From positions 1 to 25,723 of the forward strand of contig CAJFQR010000009.1 in NCBI GenBank assembly GCA_904419105.1: a DNA stretch of 25,723 nt. Reading direction: 5' to 3'. The translations under genes were made by a program, and so were the position numbers. Each line of letters opens with the position of its first letter. Position 1 is the stretch's first letter. Source of the stretch: Candidatus Avimicrobium faecavium. Its GTDB lineage: Bacteria > Bacillota > Clostridia > Oscillospirales > Ruminococcaceae. The notes under the pieces are model-generated. The model had not been told where the DNA came from. It worked only from the letters and a program-made list of their open reading frames with translations, and searched no databases. Shown here one piece after another: positions 16,462-21,846 of the stretch.

Positions 16462-16556
16462 CATTCGATGCGTGCACTGCGGAAAAAGCGGGCGGTGGCT
16501 GTGAGAGAGGGCAGGAGAGAGGATGTGAGACCTGATCTATAAGGAGGACCTGCCCA

Positions 16557-17231
16557 ATGAACCATATCCCATCCCCCGATGTCCTGTTCCCGAACGAGTA
16601 CGGGACCACCTGTTTTCTCAAAAACTGCATCACCGCCCCGAACATCACTGTCGAGGACTATACCTACTACGATGACGCCGGCGACCCAGCCGGCTTTGAG
16701 CGCAACAACGTGCTCTTCAACTACCCCGAATTCGGTGACCGGCTGGTCATCGGCAAGTTCTGTGCCATCGCCTCCGGGACCCAGTTCATCATGGGTCCCG
16801 CCAACCACCGGCTCAGCAGCGTCACCACCTACCCCTTCTCCGTCTTTGGCGGCGCGTGGAGCGAGCGGGTGCCGGACCATCTGTCCCAGCTGCCCCGCAA
16901 AGGGGATACCGTCGTCGGCAACGATGTGTGGATCGGCCGGGAGAGCGTGATTCTGCCTGGCGTCACCATCGGCGACGGCGCCATCATCGCCGCCTATTCG
17001 GTCGTCTCCCGGGATGTTCCGCCCTACACCGTGTACGGCGGCGGTCCCGCCCGCCTGCTCCGCCGCCGCTTTGACGAGGAGCTCACCGCCCTGCTGCTGG
17101 CCTGGCGCTGGTGGGACCTTCCACCGGAGGAGCTGCTCGAGGCCCTGCCGCTGCTCTGTGATCCCGACCTGGAGCGGGTCCGCCTGCGGCTGCGGGAACT
17201 CTGCGGCCCGGTGCCGGGCTCGGCCTCCTGA
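16557..17231 (+). CDS. Vat-like xenobiotic acetyltransferase (left-handed beta-helix)
   Basis: The 224-residue protein matches the Vat/CatB hexapeptide acetyltransferase family, whose best-known members O-acetylate streptogramin A or chloramphenicol. Recognisable segments are VEDYTYYDD (32-40), FNYPEFGDRLVIGKFCAIASG (54-74), and MGPANHRLSSVTTYPF, where His84 matches the catalytic His82 of VatD. These are followed by QLPRKGDTVVGNDVWIG, then VILPGVTIGDGAIIAAYSVVSRDVPPYTVYGGGPA and the C-terminal WWDLPPEEL. The match to VatD order and motifs, recalled from memory, is close along the whole length. Real resistance activity is not implied, since many chromosomal homologues have unknown substrates. 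AAGGAGG lies 9 bp before the ATG. It lies 95 bp after rpiB with no terminator between, so it may be read from the fhs promoter. Confidence 0.88.
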   Translation: MNHIPSPDVLFPNEYGTTCFLKNCITAPNITVEDYTYYDDAGDPAGFERNNVLFNYPEFGDRLVIGKFCAIASGTQFIMGPANHRLSSVTTYPFSVFGGAWSERVPDHLSQLPRKGDTVVGNDVWIGRESVILPGVTIGDGAIIAAYSVVSRDVPPYTVYGGGPARLLRRRFDEELTALLLAWRWWDLPPEELLEALPLLCDPDLERVRLRLRELCGPVPGSAS

Positions 17232-17257
17232 AATCGCCCCTTTCTGCATAAGACCGG

Positions 17258-17286
17258 TTGCGCCGGCTGGCCGGATGGGCTATAAT
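17258..17286 (+). promoter_or_regulatory. Promoter of upp
   Basis: TTGCGC (17258-17263) and a perfect TATAAT (17281-17286) are separated by 17 bp. The expected transcript start near 17293 gives a leader of about 66 nt. Confidence 0.7.
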
Positions 17287-17358
17287 GGACTTATTCAGGC
17301 GGCTCTGCCGGCGCCGCCGTACCGACGCTGAAATCATTTCCCGAAAGGAGTTTTTACT

Positions 17359-17991
17359 ATGGCTATCACCCCCTTCATCGCCGACCATCCGCTGATCCAG
17401 CACAAGCTCTCGCTGCTGCGGGATAAGAACACCGGCTCCAAGGAATTCCGGGAGCTCATCGCCGAGATCACCATGCTTCTCTGCTATGAGGCCACCCGGG
17501 ATCTCCCGCTCAAGGAAGTCGAGATCGAGACCCCGATGGCCATCACCAGGGCCAGCGTCATCTCCGGGCGCAAACTCGCCTTTGTGCCGATCCTGCGGGC
17601 GGGTCTCGGTATGGTGGACGGTGTGATGGAGCTGGTACCCGCCGCCAAAGTGGGCCACATCGGCCTCTATCGCGACCCGGAGACCGCCCTGCCGGTGGAG
17701 TACTACTGCAAGCTCCCGAACGACATCACCAGCCGTGAGGTCATCGTCCTCGACCCGATGCTGGCCACCGGCGGCTCCGCCATCGATGCCATCGGCCAGC
17801 TCAAGGCCCGCGGCGTGCAGAACATCAAGTTCATGTGCATCATCGCCGCGCCGGAGGGTCTCACCGCCCTGCAGGAGGCCCACCCGGATGTGAAGATCTA
17901 CTGCGCCGCCTTGGATGACCATCTGGACGAGCACAAGTACATCATCCCCGGCCTGGGGGATGCCGGCGATCGCATCTTCGGCACCAAGTGA
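17359..17991 (+). CDS. upp: Uracil phosphoribosyltransferase
   Basis: Upp salvages uracil with PRPP to UMP. The 210-residue protein has the family segments HKLSLLRDKNTGSKEFRELI (15-34) and PILRAGLGMVDGV (77-89). It also has the PRPP-binding loop VLDPMLATGGSAIDA (130-144) and the C-terminal uracil-site region YIIPGLGDAGDRIFGTK. AAAGGAG lies before the ATG at 17359. It has its own promoter and a strong terminator immediately after, so it is a single-gene transcription unit. Its substrate PRPP comes from Prs, also encoded in this window. Confidence 0.98.
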   Translation: MAITPFIADHPLIQHKLSLLRDKNTGSKEFRELIAEITMLLCYEATRDLPLKEVEIETPMAITRASVISGRKLAFVPILRAGLGMVDGVMELVPAAKVGHIGLYRDPETALPVEYYCKLPNDITSREVIVLDPMLATGGSAIDAIGQLKARGVQNIKFMCIIAAPEGLTALQEAHPDVKIYCAALDDHLDEHKYIIPGLGDAGDRIFGTK

Positions 17992-18005
17992 TCCGTTTGC
18001 CACGC

Positions 18006-18039
18006 AAAAAAGAGGCCCTCTGCCGAGGGCCTCTTTTTT
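18006..18039. terminator. Bidirectional intrinsic terminator between upp and the cyclophilin gene
   Basis: AAAAAAGAGGCCCTC (18006-18020) and its exact complement (18025-18039) flank a TGCC loop. T-runs follow the stem in both directions, so it can end both convergent transcripts. Confidence 0.93.
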
Positions 18040-18054
18040 TCGCGTTTGGGCGGT

Positions 18055-18804
18055 TCAGCCGCCGATGAGCTCCCCAAAGGTGGAGAACTCAATGTTTTCG
18101 ATGATGACGTCCTGGGTGGGCATATCGTTGGCATCTGTGTCCACGCCGGCAATGGCGTCTACCACATCCATGCCCTTGATTACCTGGCCAAAGACGGTGT
18201 GCCGGTAATCCAGCCAGGGGGTGCCGCCGATCTCCTCATACTTGGCGGCCACATCGTCGCCATAGAGGTCGGGCAGATCCCGCATCTGGCTCACCAGCGA
18301 CGGGTCGGTGCTGGTGGCCTGCACGATGAAGAACTGGCTGCCGTTGGTATTGGTGCCGCTGTTGGCCATCGACAGAGCGCCGCGGAAGTTGTGCAGGTCG
18401 GTGGAGAACTCGTCCTCAAAGGGCTGCCCCCAGATGCTCTGGCCGCCGGTTCCGTTGCCGTTCGGGTCGCCGCCCTGGATCATAAAGTCCTCGATAACCC
18501 GGTGGAACTTAAGGCCGTTGTAGTAGCCCTCCTTGGCCAGGGTGGTGAAGTTCTCCACCGCCTTCGGGGCCTGCTCCGGGAAGAACATCACCTGGATCTC
18601 CCCCATGGATGTGGTGATGACAGCGATCTCGGCGTCATCTGCCGGTCTGGTAAACTGCAGCAATGTGGTATCCTCCTCAAAAAGATAGTCGGAAAGCGCC
18701 GTTGTCCCGATATCGGAACCGCTCTCCGCGGGGGCGCCGCCGCAGCCGGCCAGCACCCCAGTCACCAGCGCCGCCGCCAGCAGCAGCGCCGCGTGTCTGT
18801 GCAT
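18055..18804 (-). CDS. Secreted cyclophilin-type peptidyl-prolyl isomerase lipoprotein
   Basis: The protein begins MHRHAALLLAAALVTGVLAGC, a short lipoprotein signal with lipobox LAGC, and continues as a cyclophilin domain from about residue 70 to the end. Conserved cyclophilin segments are FTTLAKEGYYNGLKFHRVI, the catalytic-site FMIQGGDPNGNGTGG, FEDEFS, LSMANSGTNTNGSQFFIV and HTVFGQVIKGMDVVD. FHR, QGGDP and SQFFI carry the residues usually needed for activity. The likely role is folding of secreted proteins at the outer membrane face. Start choice is open: GTG at 18819, TTG at 18810 (best spaced from AAAGGGG) and ATG at 18804 are all in frame. I chose ATG because it gives a basic n-region without an acidic residue. 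It has its own promoter and a palindrome in the leader. Confidence 0.93.
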   Translation of the reverse strand: MHRHAALLLAAALVTGVLAGCGGAPAESGSDIGTTALSDYLFEEDTTLLQFTRPADDAEIAVITTSMGEIQVMFFPEQAPKAVENFTTLAKEGYYNGLKFHRVIEDFMIQGGDPNGNGTGGQSIWGQPFEDEFSTDLHNFRGALSMANSGTNTNGSQFFIVQATSTDPSLVSQMRDLPDLYGDDVAAKYEEIGGTPWLDYRHTVFGQVIKGMDVVDAIAGVDTDANDMPTQDVIIENIEFSTFGELIGG

Positions 18805-18827
18805 CTGCAAATCAAGCACCCCTTTCC

Positions 18828-18847
18828 CCTTTTCCCGCGGGAAAAGG
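18828..18847. repeat. Perfect 20-bp palindrome in the cyclophilin leader
   Basis: CCTTTTCCCG and CGGGAAAAGG join without a spacer into an exact 20-bp self-complementary site. It lies between the predicted transcript start (about 18862) and the start codons. It may be an operator, or a leader hairpin that affects ribosome access. Confidence 0.6.
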
Positions 18848-18868
18848 CTGTTACGATGTTACCCGTCT

Positions 18869-18897
18869 ATTGTACCGCATCGCAGTCCCTTTGTAAA
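18869..18897 (-). promoter_or_regulatory. Promoter of the cyclophilin gene
   Basis: On the minus strand, TTTACA (18897-18892) and TACAAT (18874-18869) are separated by 17 bp. It starts just downstream of the terminator of the long noncoding RNA, so the gene appears to be an independent unit. Confidence 0.7.
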
Positions 18898-18918
18898 CGG
18901 GAAAACGCACCGGCCGTG

Positions 18919-19441
18919 CAAAAAGACCGCCACAGCATCCTATGGCGGTCTCTATATTGCAAAGTCACTGTTCATTTAATGATACCTGTCCGTCAGAAAT
19001 TCCGGCTCATCACTCCGGTCTCTTCGGGACTGCCTTTCTGTTCAAATCGGCTTCTGGTGACCAAGCATCTTTTCTCTGCATCGGACTCACCTTCGTATCA
19101 ACTGAAAACCCTTGACTTTTCCTGCTATTCACTTGTCTTACCCTCCACGCCATTGGCACTCTCATGCCGGCGGGGATTGTCCTTCTGACCTGTCAGCCGG
19201 GACACTCCAGCCCTCATTGCTGGATCAGCCCGTGTTCTCTCTGGCGTCGGCCTGCGGCAATCTGCGGTAAACACCTGTGGTCTTGGGGCGGGGCGTCTAC
19301 TCACACCCGATTCTCTTCCCCACTCTTGCCTCTCCGGCTACCGGATCGAACCTGCTCGGCAGGTTTCCAACTGCTTCGGTTCTTCGCCCATTGGAAACGC
19401 CTCCGTTCTTTGTTCCGTAACTCCTCCGGGTTTCTTTCCTT
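18919..19441 (-). ncRNA. Candidate large structured noncoding RNA, about 520 nt
   Basis: A near-consensus promoter and a strong terminator on the minus strand delimit about 520 nt that hold no convincing protein frame and look less GC-rich than the flanking genes. The RNA has many complementary segments. In its 3' domain, AAAGUCA (19119-19113), UGAUAC (19100-19095) and GUCCG (19086-19082) pair in nested order with CGGAC (18992-18988), GUAUCA (18985-18980) and UGACUUU (18967-18961). Local stems include GUUUCCAA/UUGGAAAC (19398-19391 with 19370-19363), CCUGC/GCAGG with a 3-nt loop (19363-19351), GGGUGU/ACGCCC (19308-19303 with 19296-19291) and UCCAGC/GCUGGA (19224-19219 with 19211-19206). I do not recognise RNase P, tmRNA, SRP or 6S signatures. 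Large families such as ROOL, GOLLD, OLE or raiA cannot be judged by eye. A very long leader of the cyclophilin gene is the main alternative, but that gene has its own promoter. Confidence 0.7.
18920..18951 (-). terminator. Intrinsic terminator of the large noncoding RNA
   Basis: On the minus strand, AGACCGCCATAG pairs over 12 bp (one G-U) with CTGTGGCGGTCT around a GATG tetraloop, followed by TTTT. On the plus strand no T-tract follows, so the element is directional. Confidence 0.88.
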
Positions 19442-19442
19442 G

Positions 19443-19467
19443 TCTATACTATACCACAGAGTATAGA
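19443..19467. promoter_or_regulatory. Inverted repeat overlapping the -10 of the noncoding RNA promoter
   Basis: TCTATACT (19443-19450) and AGTATAGA (19460-19467) are perfect 8-bp arms with a 9-bp spacer and cover the -10 element and part of the spacer. The placement is what one expects for a repressor operator. Confidence 0.6.
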
Positions 19468-19476
19468 ATCTGTCAA
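19448..19476 (-). promoter_or_regulatory. Near-consensus promoter of the large noncoding RNA
   Basis: On the minus strand, a perfect TTGACA (19476-19471) and TATAGT (19453-19448) are separated by 17 bp. This is among the best promoters in the window and implies strong expression from about 19441 unless repressed. Confidence 0.82.
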
Positions 19477-19532
19477 TAGTTTTGCACTAGTTATTTTTCT
19501 TTTTATTTGTTTTATACAGAGGCAGTTTCCTG

Positions 19533-19561
19533 TTGACAGACCTCTCCCGGCTGATTATAAT
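19533..19561 (+). promoter_or_regulatory. Consensus promoter of the DUF1292 gene
   Basis: A perfect TTGACA (19533-19538) and a perfect TATAAT (19556-19561) are separated by 17 bp. It diverges from the noncoding RNA promoter across a short A/T-rich segment (about 19477-19532). Confidence 0.85.
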
Positions 19562-19628
19562 TATAGACAGTGGCAATGACCCACCGGCTCCGGCCGGGCA
19601 ACATCGACACATTGGGAGTATTCATACT

Positions 19629-19934
19629 ATGGACGAGAACAAGATGGAATACGGCGCCGATCTGCTCACCCTGCTGGATGAGGACGGCAACGAGCACCAG
19701 TTTGAAGTCGCGGACACAATGGAGTACGAGGGCGAGGAGTACATGGCCCTGGTCCCGGTGTTCGATGACCCGGAGGACCTGCTGGAGGACAGCGGCGAAC
19801 TGCTGATCTTCCGCTCGGTGAACGAGGATGGCGACGGCTATCTCGAACCCATCGAGGACGAGGCCCTCTTCCACACCATCGCCGACCTGTTCATGGAGCG
19901 GCTGGAGGACGAGTACGACTTCATCGAGGAGTAA
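19629..19934 (+). CDS. DUF1292 family protein
   Basis: This strongly acidic, cytoplasmic 101-residue protein matches DUF1292, a small Bacillota family (YrzB-like) of unknown function. Typical sequence is LLTLLDEDGNEHQFEVADTMEYEGEEYMALVPV, then DDPEDLLEDSGELLIFRSV and an acidic C-terminus ending DEYDFIEE. No catalytic motif or membrane segment is visible. The ATG at 19629 gives the family start; longer frames upstream would run through the promoter. GGGAG lies about 12 bp before the ATG. The consensus promoter implies high expression, and a 6S RNA begins 12 bp after the stop codon, so the two may share a transcript. Confidence 0.85.
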   Translation: MDENKMEYGADLLTLLDEDGNEHQFEVADTMEYEGEEYMALVPVFDDPEDLLEDSGELLIFRSVNEDGDGYLEPIEDEALFHTIADLFMERLEDEYDFIEE

Positions 19935-19946
19935 CACCGTCAAAAG

Positions 19947-20134
19947 CCTGCTGTGCACGCCTATAAGCTGTCTTTATTTAATCCAACATTTCTGTATCGG
20001 GAGCTTTGCTCCTCCGGCGGATTTCAGACCTCCCGCTGCAAAGCGGACGAAGGGAGGAGGAACCCGGCGGGCGGGCACCCACCTGTCTTCGCGATGGGTT
20101 ACAATCTGCAGCATTACGGCACAGCGGGTTTTTT
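19947..20134 (+). ncRNA. ssrS: 6S RNA
   Basis: 6S RNA mimics an open promoter and binds the sigma-A RNA polymerase holoenzyme. The 5' segment CCUGCUGUGC (19947-19956) pairs over 10 bp, with one G-U, with GCACAGCGGG (20119-20128), which is followed by UUUUUU. Upstream of that 3' arm, GGGUUACAAUCUGCAGCAUUACGG corresponds well to the conserved GGGUUACAGCCUGCGGCGGC region of E. coli 6S, including a short CUGCAG helix in the 3' side of the central bubble. An ACCCA/UGGGU hairpin precedes it. The 5' bubble side is A/U-rich (UCUUUAUUUAAUCCAAC), and a GC-rich apical arm lies between. About 188 nt is normal for 6S. No good promoter was seen directly upstream, so it may be processed from the DUF1292 transcript. 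Confidence 0.85.
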
Positions 20135-20145
20135 ATGAAGGGAAC

Positions 20146-20180
20146 CGGGCGGCCCTGTTTGGGGCTGCCCGTTTTATTTT
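20146..20180 (+). terminator. Intrinsic terminator between 6S RNA and tcdA
   Basis: CGGGCGGCCC (20146-20155) pairs with GGGCTGCCCG (20162-20171), one G-U, around TGTTTG, followed by TTTTATTTT. It backs up the 6S U-tract and ends just before the tcdA ribosome binding site. Confidence 0.8.
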
Positions 20181-20202
20181 GATTTTTGTGAAAGGAAGCA
20201 TC

Positions 20203-20919
20203 ATGATGAACGATTGGCTGGACCGCACCCGCCGCCTCCTCGGGGAGGAGGCCCTCACCGCGCTGGCCGGGGCCCGGGTGGCGGTGCTCGGGCTCGGCGG
20301 CGTCGGCAGCGCTGCGGCGGAGGGGGTCTGCCGCGGCGGCGTCGGCGCGCTGCTGCTCGCCGACTGTGACACCGTTGACCCGACCAACCGCAACCGGCAG
20401 CTCATCGCCCTCCGCTCCACCGAGGGCCGGCCCAAGACTGCCGTGGCTGCCGACCGGCTGGCGGACATCGCCCCGGAAGCCAGACTCACCCAGCTGCAGG
20501 AGCGGCTGATCCCGGAGAACCTCCCGCTGGTTTTTGACTGGCAGCCGGACCTGGTGCTGGACGCCATCGACACCGTCACCACCAAGCTGGCGCTGGCCGC
20601 CTCCTGCCGGGAGCGGGGGATTCCGCTGCTCACCTGTCTGGGCACCGGCAACCGGCTGGACCCGTCCCAGCTGCGGCTCGGCACCATCGAGGACACCGCC
20701 GGCTGCGGCTGCCCGCTGGCCCGGGTGCTACGCCGGGAGTTAAAGCGCCGGGGCCTGTCCGGCCAGCCGGTGCTCTACTCGCTGGAGCCGCCGCTGGAAC
20801 CGGTGGAGCCCCACGCCGGGGAAAACGGCCGCCATCCGCCGGCCAGCAGCGCCTTTGTACCGCCGGCCGCCGGCTTCCTGATGGCCTCCTGGGCAGTGCG
20901 CACGCTGCTCTACCGCTGA
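20203..20919 (+). CDS. tcdA: tRNA threonylcarbamoyladenosine dehydratase (TcdA/CsdL, ThiF/E1-like)
   Basis: TcdA uses ATP to cyclise t6A to ct6A at position 37 of tRNA. The 238-residue protein has the E1-like fold: the N-terminal DRTRRLLGEEALTALAGARVAVLGLGGVGS with the nucleotide loop GLGGVGS (30-36), LLADCDTVDPTNRNRQL with the Asn-Arg-Asn-Arg motif, then LVLDAIDTVTTKLAL and the C-terminal GCPLARVLRRELKRRG. This combination separates it from ThiF and MoeB. ATG at 20203 has AAAGGAAG upstream; the next codon is also ATG. It acts on the product of the TsaB/TsaE pathway encoded at 14883-16018. A terminator follows. Confidence 0.93.
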   Translation: MMNDWLDRTRRLLGEEALTALAGARVAVLGLGGVGSAAAEGVCRGGVGALLLADCDTVDPTNRNRQLIALRSTEGRPKTAVAADRLADIAPEARLTQLQERLIPENLPLVFDWQPDLVLDAIDTVTTKLALAASCRERGIPLLTCLGTGNRLDPSQLRLGTIEDTAGCGCPLARVLRRELKRRGLSGQPVLYSLEPPLEPVEPHAGENGRHPPASSAFVPPAAGFLMASWAVRTLLYR

Positions 20920-20938
20920 TCGACATAAATTTTTCGCC

Positions 20939-20977
20939 CCTCGCCCGGTTTTCAAAAAACGCCGGACGAGGTTTTTT
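20939..20977 (+). terminator. Intrinsic terminator after tcdA
   Basis: CCTCGCCCGG (20939-20948) pairs with CCGGACGAGG (20962-20971) with one mismatch, followed by TTTTTT. Confidence 0.82.
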
Positions 20978-21073
20978 ACATATCCGGCGGTCGGACCGGA
21001 CACACTATCGATGGCGGGATGGTCTCTCGCTGTCGATTTTTCAGCACAACAAACGGGAAAGGCGGGAACGGCG

Positions 21074-21421
21074 ATGGCACACGGGTACAGGCTTCTCGGC
21101 GGGGCGGTGGGTTTCCTCAACGGGCTGTTCGGCTCCGGCGGCGGGATGCTGGCGGTGCCGCTGCTCGAACACCGGGGTCTGCCGCCGGATCGGGCCCATG
21201 CCACTTCGCTGGCCGTCATCCTGCCGCTGACGGCTGTAAGCGCCGGGGCCTATCTGCTCACCGGCGGCGCCGACCCGCTGGAAGCACTGCCCTACCTGGC
21301 CGGCGGACTGCCCGGCTGTCTGGTGGGCACCCGGCTGCTCGCCCGGCTCTCCCCGGCGGCACTGCAGCGGCTCTTTGGCGGGCTGGTGCTCTTTGCCGCC
21401 GTGCGGATGTGGCTGCGATGA
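21074..21421 (+). CDS. TauE/SafE (TSUP) family transporter, N-terminal half
   Basis: This 115-residue hydrophobic protein matches one repeat of the sulfite exporter TauE/SafE family, which usually has two such repeats in one chain of about 240-260 residues. The repeat signature is GAVGFLNGLFGSGGGMLAVPLL (10-31), followed by the conserved ATSLAVILPLTAVS and three to four predicted membrane helices. The ATG at 21074 places the GxGGG motif where the family has it; the ATG at 21011 would add a poorly conserved, less hydrophobic lead. Its stop overlaps the next gene by ATGA, and that gene encodes a second half-repeat. The two probably assemble into one transporter of sulfur compounds or another small anion; the substrate is unknown. 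Confidence 0.82.
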   Translation: MAHGYRLLGGAVGFLNGLFGSGGGMLAVPLLEHRGLPPDRAHATSLAVILPLTAVSAGAYLLTGGADPLEALPYLAGGLPGCLVGTRLLARLSPAALQRLFGGLVLFAAVRMWLR

Positions 21422-21846
21422 GCGGGCTGTTCGGCCAGGCGGCATCCGGCTTTGGAGCGGCGGTACTGGCCTCGATGGGGATGGGCGGCGGCAGCGTGCT
21501 CATTCTCTGGCTCACACTGGTCTCCGGCGTTGGACAGCGGGAAGCCCAGGGGCTCAACCTTCTCTTTTTCCTGCCCGTCGGCGCCCTCTCCCTCTGGCTC
21601 CACCGGCGGGCCGGCCGGGTGGACCTTCCCGCCGCAAAGGCCCTGCTTCCGGCAGGGATCTGCGGCGGGCTGCTCGGAGCAGCGGCGGCAGCCTGGCTGG
21701 ATCCCGGGCTGCTGCGCCGGGGTTTTGCGATCTTTTTGTTTTTCATCGGACTGCGGCAGCTCTTCCCCGGCAGGCAAAAAAGCCGCCTGCATAACCGGAC
21801 AGCAGACGGCCAAACTAACACCGGAGGTGCAAAGAACAATGAATGA
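21418..21846 (+). CDS. TauE/SafE (TSUP) family transporter, C-terminal half
   Basis: The 142-residue product starts MSGLFGQAASGFGAAVLASMGMGGGSVLILWLTL and carries the second TSUP repeat signature, GMGGG at 21-25. The conserved QGLNLLFFLPVGALSLWLH (45-63) and two further hydrophobic segments (about 79-93 and 102-115) follow. After the last helix a hydrophilic tail (about 119-142) runs across the ribosome binding site of the next gene and overlaps its start by 8 bp. It overlaps the first half by 4 bp (ATGA), which points to translational coupling and equal production of the two halves. A sequencing frameshift that split one gene is possible, but the clean ATGA junction and the repeat at each N-terminus argue for a genuine two-gene transporter. 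Confidence 0.82.
   Translation: MSGLFGQAASGFGAAVLASMGMGGGSVLILWLTLVSGVGQREAQGLNLLFFLPVGALSLWLHRRAGRVDLPAAKALLPAGICGGLLGAAAAAWLDPGLLRRGFAIFLFFIGLRQLFPGRQKSRLHNRTADGQTNTGGAKNNE

Noticed and set aside
16468..16542. 24-codon open frame between rpiB and the Vat-like gene
   Set aside because: Too short, no ribosome binding site, and Arg-rich by base composition; it overlaps the lead of the next gene.
18046..19188. Plus-strand frame of 380 codons across the cyclophilin antisense and the large RNA region
   Set aside because: The first part is the reverse of the cyclophilin gene, and the rest shows no protein pattern and no ribosome binding site.
18919..19441. RNase P RNA, tmRNA, SRP RNA or group II intron as identity of the large RNA
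   Set aside because: I looked for the RNase P GAGGAAAGUC core, a tRNA-like tmRNA end, the SRP GGAAGC/GAGCAGC domain and an intron domain V hairpin. None is present in recognisable form.
19164..19466. Plus-strand frame of 100 codons inside the large RNA region
   Set aside because: Cys/Ser/Trp-rich composition like an antisense of structured RNA, no promoter or ribosome binding site, and it runs over the RNA promoter.
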